Below are positions 1-9,264 of a DNA stretch of 64,000 nucleotides, piece by piece (the first letter of the stretch is position 1; every line of letters starts with the position of its first letter). Both the position numbers and the translations under genes were made by a program. Source of the stretch: Patescibacteria group bacterium (GTDB lineage: Bacteria > Patescibacteriota > Gracilibacteria > UBA1369); contig CAUJCM010000003.1 of assembly GCA_963169655.1 (NCBI GenBank), forward strand, positions 95,741 to 159,740, written 5' to 3'. The notes beneath the pieces were generated by a model. It saw only the letters and a list, made by a program, of their open reading frames with translations, made no database searches and was not told the origin of the DNA.

Positions 1-200
1 GTAGTTAACTCTTGAATAATTGTTTCTCTGTCAAAAACTTCTTCATTTTCCATCCTTGTAATAATGGAAATTATTGCTGAATTTAACATAGGACTGGAAT
101 CATCAAGCATTAGCAAAATGGGAAGTACCCAATGGCTATTTGGAGATTTTTCTTCAACAACCACCTCAGTATCTTTATATTCAGATTTATTGTCTGTCAT
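1..200 (-). CDS. Partial hypothetical protein, runs off the window start
   Basis: Minus-strand ATG at 200 opens an uninterrupted frame to base 1 (MTDNKSEYKDTEVVVEEKSPNSHWVLPILLMLDDSSPMLNSAIISIITRMENEEVFDRETIIQELT...). Confidence 0.6.
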   Translation of the reverse strand, partial: MTDNKSEYKDTEVVVEEKSPNSHWVLPILLMLDDSSPMLNSAIISIITRMENEEVFDRETIIQELT

Positions 201-390
201 ATATTTAAAATTACTAAACGGTATTATAATTAAAATTCTGAATAAGTCAAGTAAAAGCTAATTTAAATCAATCTATACCACTATTTAAAAGTTTTATATT
301 TATTCTAAGTATTTGGAAGTACTTTTATTACAAAAATATTGGTAAAAAATATTTTATATGTATAATTGAGCCAGTTTTTATTTTAACAAT

Positions 391-930
391 ATGAAAAATA
401 ATTATATTTCTAAATTAATTGCAGGTTTTTTCTTACTAACTCTTGTTGGTTGTGGAGGCCCAGCAGAACCGTCCAAATATGCAGAAGTTGCTAAATGTTT
501 AACAGATAAAGGTGTTATTATGTATGGAGCATATTGGTGTCCACATTGTGCAAATCAAAAGAAAATTTTTGGTAGTGATTTCCAATTTATTAAATATCAA
601 GAATGTGATCCTCAAGGAGTTGGAGGTGATAAAGCTGCTTGTCTTGAAGCAGGGGTTACTCAATATCCAACATGGAAATTCCCAGGACAAGGTAATGTAA
701 TTGGTGAACAGCAAGTAAGAGATTTAGCAAAACTCGCTAACTGTTCTGAATACTTACCTGAAGAGGATTTGAAATTAATTGAATCTGAGAAATCTACTTT
801 AAATGAAGTTAATCAACCTACAGCTACTGAAGCAGTTGTGTCTCAAGATAAAAATACTGAAAGCACAGAAAGTTCTGCAAGCAATACTCAAACTACAGTG
901 ACAGCAACAGAAGTTCCTTTAGAAAATTAA
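391..930 (+). CDS. Exported lipoprotein with thioredoxin-like domain (YWCPHC; VKOR-C-terminal-domain-like)
   Basis: Lipobox LVGC; GAYWCPHCANQKKIFG...YPTW motifs of thioredoxin-fold proteins. Confidence 0.8.
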   Translation: MKNNYISKLIAGFFLLTLVGCGGPAEPSKYAEVAKCLTDKGVIMYGAYWCPHCANQKKIFGSDFQFIKYQECDPQGVGGDKAACLEAGVTQYPTWKFPGQGNVIGEQQVRDLAKLANCSEYLPEEDLKLIESEKSTLNEVNQPTATEAVVSQDKNTESTESSASNTQTTVTATEVPLEN

Positions 931-931
931 G

Positions 932-1378
932 ATGCTTAATTGGATACTTATTATTGAATTGATTTTTAATACGGTTATATTCAATTTCAGTAATCCACCA
1001 GTTTCTAGTATTACAGATAGCCCTGATATTAATAGTTCTCAACAACAAATAGTTGATGATAATAATTCAAACAATCAAATAATATCAATAAATCTATTTT
1101 CTCAATCATTAGCTAAATGCTTAACTGACAAAGGTGCTGTAATGTATGGAGCATATTGGTGTCCACATTGTGCTAAGCAAAAAGAATTATTTGGTGAAGA
1201 TTTTCAGTTTATTAAATATCAAGAATGTGATCCAAGTGGAGAAAATGGTGATCCTCAGTTGTGCCAAGATGCAGGAGTAGGGGCATATCCAACTTGGATT
1301 GATGCTCAAGGAAATAAATTAAGTGGTACTCAGCCATTGGAAATTTTAGCTAATTGGAGTAATTGTAATATTAATTAA
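932..1378 (+). CDS. Exported thioredoxin-like protein, tandem paralogue of the previous gene
   Basis: N-terminal hydrophobic segment; GAYWCPHCAKQKELFG...YPTW; near-identical DNA blocks with 391..930. Confidence 0.8.
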   Translation: MLNWILIIELIFNTVIFNFSNPPVSSITDSPDINSSQQQIVDDNNSNNQIISINLFSQSLAKCLTDKGAVMYGAYWCPHCAKQKELFGEDFQFIKYQECDPSGENGDPQLCQDAGVGAYPTWIDAQGNKLSGTQPLEILANWSNCNIN

Positions 1379-1389
1379 CTTTATTAATT

Positions 1390-1617
1390 ATGAAAAAATT
1401 CTTATTTATAACTTTATTTATTGGAGCATTGACATTAAGTGGATGTCAAAATAATGAAAAACAAGATATTGATAAAGGAGAAGTTGAAGAAAAGGCTACT
1501 AGTTCAAGCCAAATTAACTTAAAAATTGTTGATTCATCTAATTCTCAAGATACAAATTCTTCATCAACAGAAGCTTCATCTAATATTCAAGAAGCTGGAG
1601 AAAATGTTCAACAATAA
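1390..1617 (+). CDS. Small lipoprotein
   Basis: Signal peptide with lipobox LSGC, Ser/Glu-rich tail. Confidence 0.65.
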   Translation: MKKFLFITLFIGALTLSGCQNNEKQDIDKGEVEEKATSSSQINLKIVDSSNSQDTNSSSTEASSNIQEAGENVQQ

Positions 1618-1627
1618 TTTTTAAATT

Positions 1628-2725
1628 TTGAATAATTTAGAGTTAAATGCCAGTCAGCAAATTAAAGATTTTGCTTTAAAAGAGTTAGGTGTCAGCTTAA
1701 TTGGTATTTGTGAAGCAGAACCTTTAATTCAAGCAAAAGCTAATTTTGATCAGTTTTTAAAAGCCAATTTGTATGGTGATATGGACTATTTAGCTAAATA
1801 TGAAAGTAGGGCAAACCCTTCATTTCTACTGCCAAATGCTAAGTCGGTAATTGTAATTGGTATTAATTATTATAGAGAAAAACCAGATACTCCAATTGAT
1901 CATGGTAGAATTGCCAGATATGCCTGGGGAAGAGATTATCATCGAGTAATCAGAAAAACTTTAAAAAAACTTCAATCATTCCTTGATCAGAATTGGCCTG
2001 ATCATCAGCATAGAGCTTGTACTGACTCAGCACCTTTAATGGAAAAATCTTTTGCAGAAAAAGCAGGTTTAGGATTTTATGGAAAGCATTCTATTATTAT
2101 CAATCAACAAATAGGTACTTTCTTTTTACTTGGTGAATTAATTACTACTCTAGAACTTCCATATGATGAGCCAAAGCCTGGGACTTGTGGAAATTGTACA
2201 AGATGCATTGATGCTTGCCCAACAAAAGCAATTCAAGAACCTCTGAACGGTATGCCAAGATTAGATGCTTCAAAATGTATTAGTTATTTAACTATTGAAA
2301 CTAAAAAGGAAATTCCAAAAGAACTTTCAAAACAGGTTGGTAATCAAATTTTTGGTTGTGATATTTGTCAGCAGGTTTGTCCATACAATAATTCTTTCGC
2401 AAAGCCCCTTAATTTTGAACCATTAATGCAAGTTAGAATTGCAGGAGATAGTATTCCTCTTACTGATATTTTATCAATTCAAACATCAGAAGAGTACTTA
2501 GAAAAATTTGCAGGATCTCCTTTGATGAGAGCTAAAAGGGAAGGTTTAATTAAAAATGCTTTAAATTCTTCTCTCAATGCAATCCGCCAAAATCCTCAAG
2601 AATTTTTATCTAAATTTTTACCAATTATTGAAACTATTGCAAAAGCTGACCAGTCTGAACAATTAAGGGAAATTGCCTTAAATATTATTTCGCAGTTGAA
2701 GGAGGAACGACTGTTGGTAAGTTAG
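1628..2725 (+). CDS. queG: Epoxyqueuosine reductase QueG
   Basis: Two 4Fe-4S motifs (CGNCTRCIDACPTKAI, CDICQQVCPYN), RYAWGRDYH, ACTDSAPLMEKSFAEKAGLGFYGKH; TTG start. Confidence 0.9.
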   Translation: MNNLELNASQQIKDFALKELGVSLIGICEAEPLIQAKANFDQFLKANLYGDMDYLAKYESRANPSFLLPNAKSVIVIGINYYREKPDTPIDHGRIARYAWGRDYHRVIRKTLKKLQSFLDQNWPDHQHRACTDSAPLMEKSFAEKAGLGFYGKHSIIINQQIGTFFLLGELITTLELPYDEPKPGTCGNCTRCIDACPTKAIQEPLNGMPRLDASKCISYLTIETKKEIPKELSKQVGNQIFGCDICQQVCPYNNSFAKPLNFEPLMQVRIAGDSIPLTDILSIQTSEEYLEKFAGSPLMRAKREGLIKNALNSSLNAIRQNPQEFLSKFLPIIETIAKADQSEQLREIALNIISQLKEERLLVS

Positions 2726-5039
2726 TTTTTGAATTACCTGAATCAGGATTTACTTTAAAAATCCAATTTAATATTTCACTTCTTGAAATAGGCATATCCG
2801 GATAGAAAAATCCTTGAGAATCTGCACTAATAATTTTTTTATCCCAAAGTGGTCTCAAATATTGACCTTGCCAATTCTTAACTATATCTTTGAAAAAGTT
2901 ATCTGGATGTCCAGCTCCACAATTTGCAGTATAACACCCAACAAATGGAGGAATCTTAAAGGATTTTAAAATTAAAGCAGCGGCTTCACCTTTAGTAATA
3001 TTTAAATTAGGTGCAAATTTATCCTTCCCTACCCCACTCACAAAATTTTTATCCCAAGCAGCTCGCACCCATGGACCTTGCCACATATCTAAATCCATAA
3101 AGGGACTTCCACAATCTTCATCATAACAACCTTGCTTTGCAACATTTCCAGTAGCAAGTACAATAATTTTAGTTGCTTCTGCTCTAGTCAAACCTTGTGC
3201 AGGTCTAAAGCTTCCATCTTCATATCCTTTGACTAAACATCTATCATAAGCTTTTTTAATAATATCTTCTAGGGGATGTCCGGCTATATCTTTTGGATAA
3301 AAAATATTAGGACATTGACTTAATATTTTATCTTTTTGTTTATCTTTGTTCTCCTCGTCAATAATATTTAGTTGCTCTCCTTCATTAATTACTTCTTTCT
3401 TGTTTTCTGATGGATGTAAATTTTCATTGCTATCTGGAGTGCTATCTTCCTTCTCTGGGATATTTTCAATTTTAAAATTTTGAATAGAAATGTCTGGTTT
3501 AAATCCATCACCTAATTTTGCATAAACAACAAATTTATAATTCCCTAATTCTACTTCCTGGTCAAAATCATCATAACCACCCCAAGTTGCAGAAAATTTT
3601 GATTTATCAAAATATACTGGTGATTTTACAACTTTCACAAGACTTCCAGAATGATCATCAGTTTTTGGATCAAAAGAACTATTATGAATTTCCGCATAAA
3701 TAATGGCTCCTTGAGTTAAATTACAATCTACTGAAAAATAATCATAAGCCGGTTTATCATTCTCAAAAAACAAAATATCAGCCCTTTTCTTACAATTCAT
3801 AATATCAGGACTAGGAGCTAACTCAGGTTTATCATTTGTCGTATTAGTATTTACAGAGTTGTTTGGACTTTGATTATTTTGATTAGAATTTCCATTATTA
3901 GAATTTTGATTATTGTTGTTATTGTTATTTCCATTAGCTCCTCCTTGTCCATTATCAATAATAATAAATTTACTTAACATCATTGCTTTTCCAGATTTAT
4001 TATTCTTAGATAAAGTAATAGAACAATTAGAATAAGTACCAGCAGTTAAATTATTAAATTTAATTGTATAAACATTAGATTGAGAAGATTTTTTCAAATC
4101 TCCATTTCCACAAGCACCACTATAAGACAAATCCCCATCTGATTTTGTAAGAATCTTAACACTTGGAGATTTTTCATTACTTTGAAAAGGTACAGGTTCA
4201 ATTTCTACAAGATCTAAATTAGGGTCAGAACCTGAAGATAAGATTTCAAATGGTTTAATCATCAAACTTGCTCCTTCTTGATTTCCGTTTTTTAAAGTAA
4301 TAGTACAATTATTATAAATTTTTGGTATTAAGTTTTGATATTTAATTGAATGAATGCCTGCTCCACTTACGCTTGTTTTATCTCCATTACCACAATCTCC
4401 ACCATAAGTTAAAGTTCCGGATGAAAAAGACTTAATACTAAAACTAGGTGATGTTTCATAAGTTGGAGTTGCTATGAAATCGTCTTGTTCTAATTTGAGT
4501 AGGTCAGTATTTTGTTGGGGAGTTGAAGATGATTGCTGAGCTGGAATAGTGATTTTACATAACTCATTGAAAGGATAAAAATTATCACTTTGAGAATCAC
4601 CAGCTTTTACTACTAATGATACTGGAAAAGATACATCCAATGGTAATTGACTATCTTGATAAGAAATATATGTATAATCTGTTTGAGGAGAAGTTGAAGC
4701 AAAATAGTTTTGTCCTTTAGTCCAACTCCATATTTTATCTTTAAAGGTTACTTTCCAACTAGAAACCTGTTTATTTGGGATATTGTAATTCCACTTTATT
4801 GTCCAGACTATTTTTGAAGTATAGGTTTTAATTCCATTAAATGTAGTGTTATCTATTTTTCCTTGGCAGGCAACTCCTGGTGACAGCAAAGGTAAATCTA
4901 GAAAATTTTGATTTATCGGCATAATTTGTGCCTCAGCATATTTAATTTGTCCAATAGAAAATAGGCTTAATATTCCAATAATTAAGCTAGTTCCAAATCC
5001 TTTAAAATATAGATATTTTTTTAAAAATTTTATGTTCAT
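2685..5039 (-). CDS. Surface protein with Cys-containing Ig-like modules, Asn-rich linker and C-terminal SLH domains
   Basis: Signal peptide; repeated GTLTYGGDCGNGD...YNNCTITL modules; SLH-type GYEDGSFRPAQGLTRAEATKIIVLA and following repeats. Confidence 0.8.
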   Translation of the reverse strand: MNIKFLKKYLYFKGFGTSLIIGILSLFSIGQIKYAEAQIMPINQNFLDLPLLSPGVACQGKIDNTTFNGIKTYTSKIVWTIKWNYNIPNKQVSSWKVTFKDKIWSWTKGQNYFASTSPQTDYTYISYQDSQLPLDVSFPVSLVVKAGDSQSDNFYPFNELCKITIPAQQSSSTPQQNTDLLKLEQDDFIATPTYETSPSFSIKSFSSGTLTYGGDCGNGDKTSVSGAGIHSIKYQNLIPKIYNNCTITLKNGNQEGASLMIKPFEILSSGSDPNLDLVEIEPVPFQSNEKSPSVKILTKSDGDLSYSGACGNGDLKKSSQSNVYTIKFNNLTAGTYSNCSITLSKNNKSGKAMMLSKFIIIDNGQGGANGNNNNNNNQNSNNGNSNQNNQSPNNSVNTNTTNDKPELAPSPDIMNCKKRADILFFENDKPAYDYFSVDCNLTQGAIIYAEIHNSSFDPKTDDHSGSLVKVVKSPVYFDKSKFSATWGGYDDFDQEVELGNYKFVVYAKLGDGFKPDISIQNFKIENIPEKEDSTPDSNENLHPSENKKEVINEGEQLNIIDEENKDKQKDKILSQCPNIFYPKDIAGHPLEDIIKKAYDRCLVKGYEDGSFRPAQGLTRAEATKIIVLATGNVAKQGCYDEDCGSPFMDLDMWQGPWVRAAWDKNFVSGVGKDKFAPNLNITKGEAAALILKSFKIPPFVGCYTANCGAGHPDNFFKDIVKNWQGQYLRPLWDKKIISADSQGFFYPDMPISRSEILNWIFKVNPDSGNSKTNLPTVVPPSTAK

Positions 5040-5116
5040 AATTTAAAATAAATCTCTAAATTATAGCATAATTCCAAGAGTTTTTCAAAGATAAGCTAGT
5101 TTTAGAAAAAGCTCAG

Positions 5117-5249
5117 CCCTCATTAATTCTACTCATGAGGGGTGCAAATTTACAGAATTTGACTAGGTAGATCATAGAACGATCAAAGGCAAGTTAGTAC
5201 TAACAATTTCCTTTGAGGAGGTATCTATCAGAAGTTTAACAGAGTAAAC
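5117..5249. repeat. Degenerate copies of the two-hairpin dispersed repeat (family B)
   Basis: CCCTCAT...ATGAGGG hairpin then CAAATTtacagAATTTG, aligning with 47321..47365; weaker second copy about 5206..5249. Confidence 0.5.
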
Positions 5250-5300
5250 AAAACTCTCCAGGGAAGTAGCATATCAAATTAAACCCTAAATTAAATTTTT

Positions 5301-5360
5301 ATAAATTTTTCTATTTTACCCATCCCTATCCCCCACCCACCGCAAGGGGCAGGGTAACAT
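5301..5360. repeat. Dispersed C-rich/G4-forming repeat (family A), copy 1
   Basis: ataaatttttctattttacCCATCCCTATCCCCCACCCACCgcAAGGGGCAGGGTAaCA; matches 42262..42300 and 47616..47655. Confidence 0.8.
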
Positions 5361-5469
5361 TTAAAATATAACGAAACCTTAAATTAACTTAAAATTTTTT
5401 ATAAAAAAATTTAAAGAATTTTAATATTTATTTTATTACAAAACCCAATAAAATAACTAGAAAAATAAA

Positions 5470-5790
5470 CTACTTTTCCATCAATTTATCTAGTTCTCCA
5501 CTTTCTTCTAATTCTCTCAATTTGTCACATCCACCAATAAATTCTCCGTCAATAAAAATTTGTGGAAAAGTTGGGTGATTTGTATAGTCTTTAATTGTTT
5601 GTTTCATTCCTTCTTCTTTGAGTATGTCAAAATACTGAAAATCGATTTTATGATTTTTAAATATTTGTATAGCTGTTGCAACAAATGGGCACATTGGAAA
5701 TTCTGGAGTTCCTTTAGTAAAAATAAAAAACTTCGAACTTTTTATCATTTCTTTTATTCTATCTTTATCATTTTTTTTATTGATTTCCAT
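5470..5790 (-). CDS. Monothiol glutaredoxin-like protein (Grx4 family) with CPFV active-site segment
   Basis: TKGTPEFPMCPFVATAIQIF...FQYFDIL...HPTFPQIFIDGEFIGGCDKLRELEESGEL. Confidence 0.85.
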   Translation of the reverse strand: MEINKKNDKDRIKEMIKSSKFFIFTKGTPEFPMCPFVATAIQIFKNHKIDFQYFDILKEEGMKQTIKDYTNHPTFPQIFIDGEFIGGCDKLRELEESGELDKLMEK

Positions 5791-5962
5791 AATTTAATAT
5801 TAATAACTAGTGTTTCTATTGTACCATTTTTTATTTGTGACAAATAAACACAAATAATTATTTAAAATGTCTTTAAAATTATAATATTTTATCAAGTGGC
5901 TTGACTTTTAATAAATATATATTAAAGTAATTCAATAATGGTATTTGTCATTAGTAATTTTT

Positions 5963-6847
5963 ATGGGAAAAGATACAATTAATCAATTTAATGATAAAAA
6001 AAAGGAAATTTTCGTTTTAAAAGAACAATTTACAAGAATATTTTTTAATAAGGAAAATAGACTTTTAGATTTAATAAAAAGAAATACAAGATTAGAAATA
6101 TATGAAATATTAGAAATTTTTAACGATACTTTTATTGAAGATTGGGAAACAGATAATTATCAAGATTTTAATCAAAATATAAACACAGACAATGTTGATT
6201 ACCTAACCAATTCTTTCAAATTTATTTTAAATGCTATATTTACATCTCCAGCTTATTTAAAGGCTAAAGAAGCTTATGATAATCAACAATACGGTAATCT
6301 ATCAGAGGAGGAGAAATATTATTTATATTATTTTTTAGAACATTATTATAATAATAGTGACCGCCAATTTAGTAATTTTTATCATGGAATCCAGCTATTT
6401 AAGAATGAAGACAACTCCAGATTAGGTAAAAAATTAATAATGAAAGATACTACACAATATATTGATACTATAAAAAATATTTATAATTATGGAATAAAAG
6501 CCCATACAGCATATGAGAATTTCCCGGGATTAGAATCAATATTTTGTGCTAAATCACCAGAATATTCATATGGTATTGCTGGGGTTAAATTTTCAACAGA
6601 TGAAAATGATATTTATTGGCAACACTCCAATGGATTTACAGAAGGTATACAATTTGTTAAGCCTTTAATTAATAAAAATTTTATAGTTTATATAAAAACT
6701 TTAAAGTATCTTATTGACACTACTAAAAACCAAGACTCAACTTCTAGCTTTATTCTTAAGCAGTTAGATATAGATAAATACCAAAATTATACAAACACAT
6801 TAATGCAACTATTAGACCAGAATAATATTCCCTTTGTTACTTTATGA
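5963..6847 (+). CDS. Hypothetical protein
   Basis: ORF of about 295 aa from ATG 5963 (track uses TTG 5945); ends in TGA; no recognised family. Confidence 0.6.
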   Translation: MGKDTINQFNDKKKEIFVLKEQFTRIFFNKENRLLDLIKRNTRLEIYEILEIFNDTFIEDWETDNYQDFNQNINTDNVDYLTNSFKFILNAIFTSPAYLKAKEAYDNQQYGNLSEEEKYYLYYFLEHYYNNSDRQFSNFYHGIQLFKNEDNSRLGKKLIMKDTTQYIDTIKNIYNYGIKAHTAYENFPGLESIFCAKSPEYSYGIAGVKFSTDENDIYWQHSNGFTEGIQFVKPLINKNFIVYIKTLKYLIDTTKNQDSTSSFILKQLDIDKYQNYTNTLMQLLDQNNIPFVTL

Positions 6848-7721
6848 TTTTTCTATATAGTAGCCAATTTCTTAAATCATTAGAACATTGATCTTTAATT
6901 TTTGCTTTACCAAGAATTTTTGAATTGAGTCTTTCTATAAAAAATATCCAATCGGCTTTTGTTGGGGTTATAGTTCCCAGTCGATTAATTAATTGTTGAG
7001 GTGTATAAATATTATTAGCCTCCAAAACATGCCTGATTTTTATTGTAGATCTAGAAAATTTAGGTAATCCCCAGCTTAAATTTGAATAATCAATTTCAGA
7101 ATTCATTGATTTTTCCAAGTTGTTTACAAATCTATCTATGGCCAGCACCATTTCATTTCTTTCTTTTGTTGGGGTAAATATATTATTTCTCAGAGATGGT
7201 GGCAGATAGTCTTGAATAGAATCTCTAGTCATATTATTTATATTTGTTACTTCACCTTCTAGTGTTTCAGACCCCTCTAAATTATTAGAAGAAGCTTGTT
7301 GTGGATTTCGCTGAGCTTCTGGGTTTCTCAAATATAAGTCAGGAACTAGTTTTTTGTTTCCATGTTCATAAGGATAGAGTTTGAATTCTAAAATTAAATC
7401 TTTGTTATCATAAATCCTTAACATATCAGCAATCAATTTTGTAATATTAGATTCAAAGAAATAATGGGTATTGTCAAATAACATAGTTGTATGTCCATAT
7501 ATTCTCATACCCAAAGGCCTTATAATAACTTTGTAGTCTGGTCTTGGTAATGGGTAATCACATTTATTAGCATTCAAAAATTCAATTTTTTGTGTTATTT
7601 CATTTTTTTTGCATTGAATTTCTGCACTATACAGATTATATATCTCTTCTATTTTGCTTTCAAAGCTTTGACGAGTTTTATTATCTTCTTCAGTAATTCC
7701 ATAAAATTTTAACTTTTCCAT
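6837..7721 (-). CDS. Hypothetical protein, C-terminal helix-hairpin-helix/alpha-CTD-like segment possible
   Basis: 294-aa ORF; C-terminal STIKIRHVLEANNIYTPQQLINRLGTI; convergent overlap of 11 bp with the previous gene. Confidence 0.6.
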   Translation of the reverse strand: MEKLKFYGITEEDNKTRQSFESKIEEIYNLYSAEIQCKKNEITQKIEFLNANKCDYPLPRPDYKVIIRPLGMRIYGHTTMLFDNTHYFFESNITKLIADMLRIYDNKDLILEFKLYPYEHGNKKLVPDLYLRNPEAQRNPQQASSNNLEGSETLEGEVTNINNMTRDSIQDYLPPSLRNNIFTPTKERNEMVLAIDRFVNNLEKSMNSEIDYSNLSWGLPKFSRSTIKIRHVLEANNIYTPQQLINRLGTITPTKADWIFFIERLNSKILGKAKIKDQCSNDLRNWLLYRKIIK

Positions 7722-7808
7722 ATTTCCAAAAATATTAAAAATATAATTTTCTCTTTAATGAGTGCATAACTTAAACTATTATGTGCATATAAGTCAAATT
7801 TATCATTT

Positions 7809-7899
7809 GGAGAGGTGGCTGAGTGGTCTAAAGCGCTGTTCTCGAAAAACAGTGAGGGTCAAAAGCCCTTCGAGAGTTCGAATCTCTCCCTCTCCGCCA
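7809..7899 (+). tRNA. tRNA-Ser(CGA)
   Basis: Acceptor GGAGAGG/CCTCTCC, anticodon loop CTCGAAA, long variable arm, GTTCGAATC T arm, encoded CCA. Confidence 0.95.
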
Positions 7900-8049
7900 A
7901 AGAAAAAAGAAAACTATTTAGTATTTTTTTATTAAATTAAATCGATTTAGGTAAAAATAATCAAATATTTGCAAAATCAATTCTATGCAATAAAATATTT
8001 ACTATTACAGTATAAATCCTAGCGAATTCATTAAATCATCTTCTAAAAT

Positions 8050-9264
8050 ATGAAAATAAATACTGATAAAAAATTAATTGAAGAAATACTCACTCGTTCA
8101 GTGGCAGAAATTTTACCTACCAAAAATTCTTTTAAAAAAGTTTTAGAATCTGGCAAACGCCTACGCATATATATAGGCACTGATGCAACAGGCACATCCT
8201 TACATATCGGTCATGCCACAAATTATATGATTTTAGAAAAATTACGCAGACTTGGTCATGAAGTGATTTTTCTTATTGGTGATTTCACTGCAAGAATCGG
8301 AGATCCCACAGATAAAAATGAGTCAGCAAGAAAGCAACTCACTCGCGAGCAGGTTGTTGCCAATGTACAAACTTGGATAGACCAAGTTAAACCAGTAATT
8401 GACGTCAATAATAAGGAAAATCCAGTCAGAGTACTTTACAATGATGATTGGCTATCCATTTTAACTTTTGAAGATATTATCAAACTCACATCTCATTTTA
8501 CTGTTCAGCAGATGATAGAAAGGGATATGTTTCAAGTGCGGTTAAAAAGTGGAAAACCTTTATATTTACATGAGATGTTTTACCCTTTAATGCAAGGGTA
8601 TGATTCTGTAGCGATGGATATTGATGTAGAAATGTGCGGTATGGATCAAAAATTCAATGCACTTGTCGGCCGTACTTTATTGAAAAAACTTAAAAATAAA
8701 GAAAAATTTATATTTATTACCAATCTCCTTGAAAATCCTAAAACAGGTGAAAAGATGATGTCTAAATCTTTAGGAACTGGTGTTTTCCTCGATTTTGACG
8801 CTGATCAAATGTATGGAGCATTGATGGCTCAACCAGATGAAAATATGAAACAATTATTTATCGATTGCACTTGGTTAGGCTTAAAAGAAATTGATCAACT
8901 CCTCAAAAATAAAAACCCTCGTGATACAAAAATGCGTCTAGCTTTTGAGATAACTCAAATTTATCATGGCGAAAAATTAGCTAAAAAAGCTGAAGATAAT
9001 TTCATACAAAAATTCCAGAAAAAAGAAATTCCAGATCAAATATCAAAGTTTAAAGTCCGTAAAAATTCCACGATTATCGATATTCTTGTAGAAAGTAAAC
9101 TGGTTGGGAGTAAAAGCGAAGCTCGTCGTGCCATCTTGCAAGGAAGTGTGAAAATAAATGGGGAAAAAGTTTCTCAGTCAGAAATAAATTCTCCAATAAT
9201 TATCTCCCAAAAAACTATACTTCAAAAAGGTAAAAGATATTTTTTAGAGTTAATTAATTATTAA
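8050..9264 (+). CDS. tyrS: Tyrosyl-tRNA synthetase
   Basis: Class I HIGH-like motif LHIGHATNYM, KMMSKSLGT (KMSKS), C-terminal S4-like domain. Confidence 0.9.
   Translation: MKINTDKKLIEEILTRSVAEILPTKNSFKKVLESGKRLRIYIGTDATGTSLHIGHATNYMILEKLRRLGHEVIFLIGDFTARIGDPTDKNESARKQLTREQVVANVQTWIDQVKPVIDVNNKENPVRVLYNDDWLSILTFEDIIKLTSHFTVQQMIERDMFQVRLKSGKPLYLHEMFYPLMQGYDSVAMDIDVEMCGMDQKFNALVGRTLLKKLKNKEKFIFITNLLENPKTGEKMMSKSLGTGVFLDFDADQMYGALMAQPDENMKQLFIDCTWLGLKEIDQLLKNKNPRDTKMRLAFEITQIYHGEKLAKKAEDNFIQKFQKKEIPDQISKFKVRKNSTIIDILVESKLVGSKSEARRAILQGSVKINGEKVSQSEINSPIIISQKTILQKGKRYFLELINY
9229..9259 (+). repeat. 31-bp direct repeat, left copy (in tyrS 3' end)
   Basis: GGTAAAAGATATTTTTTAGAGTTAATTAATT, identical to 13267..13297. 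Confidence 0.95.

Noticed and set aside
64-261. 65-aa plus-strand ORF
   Set aside because: Antisense to a better-supported partial minus-strand frame (1..200); no protein-like features.
3895-3945. Trinucleotide repeat as a phase-variation tract
   Set aside because: Encodes an Asn-rich linker with imperfect triplets; length changes would stay in frame, so no on/off switching is supported.
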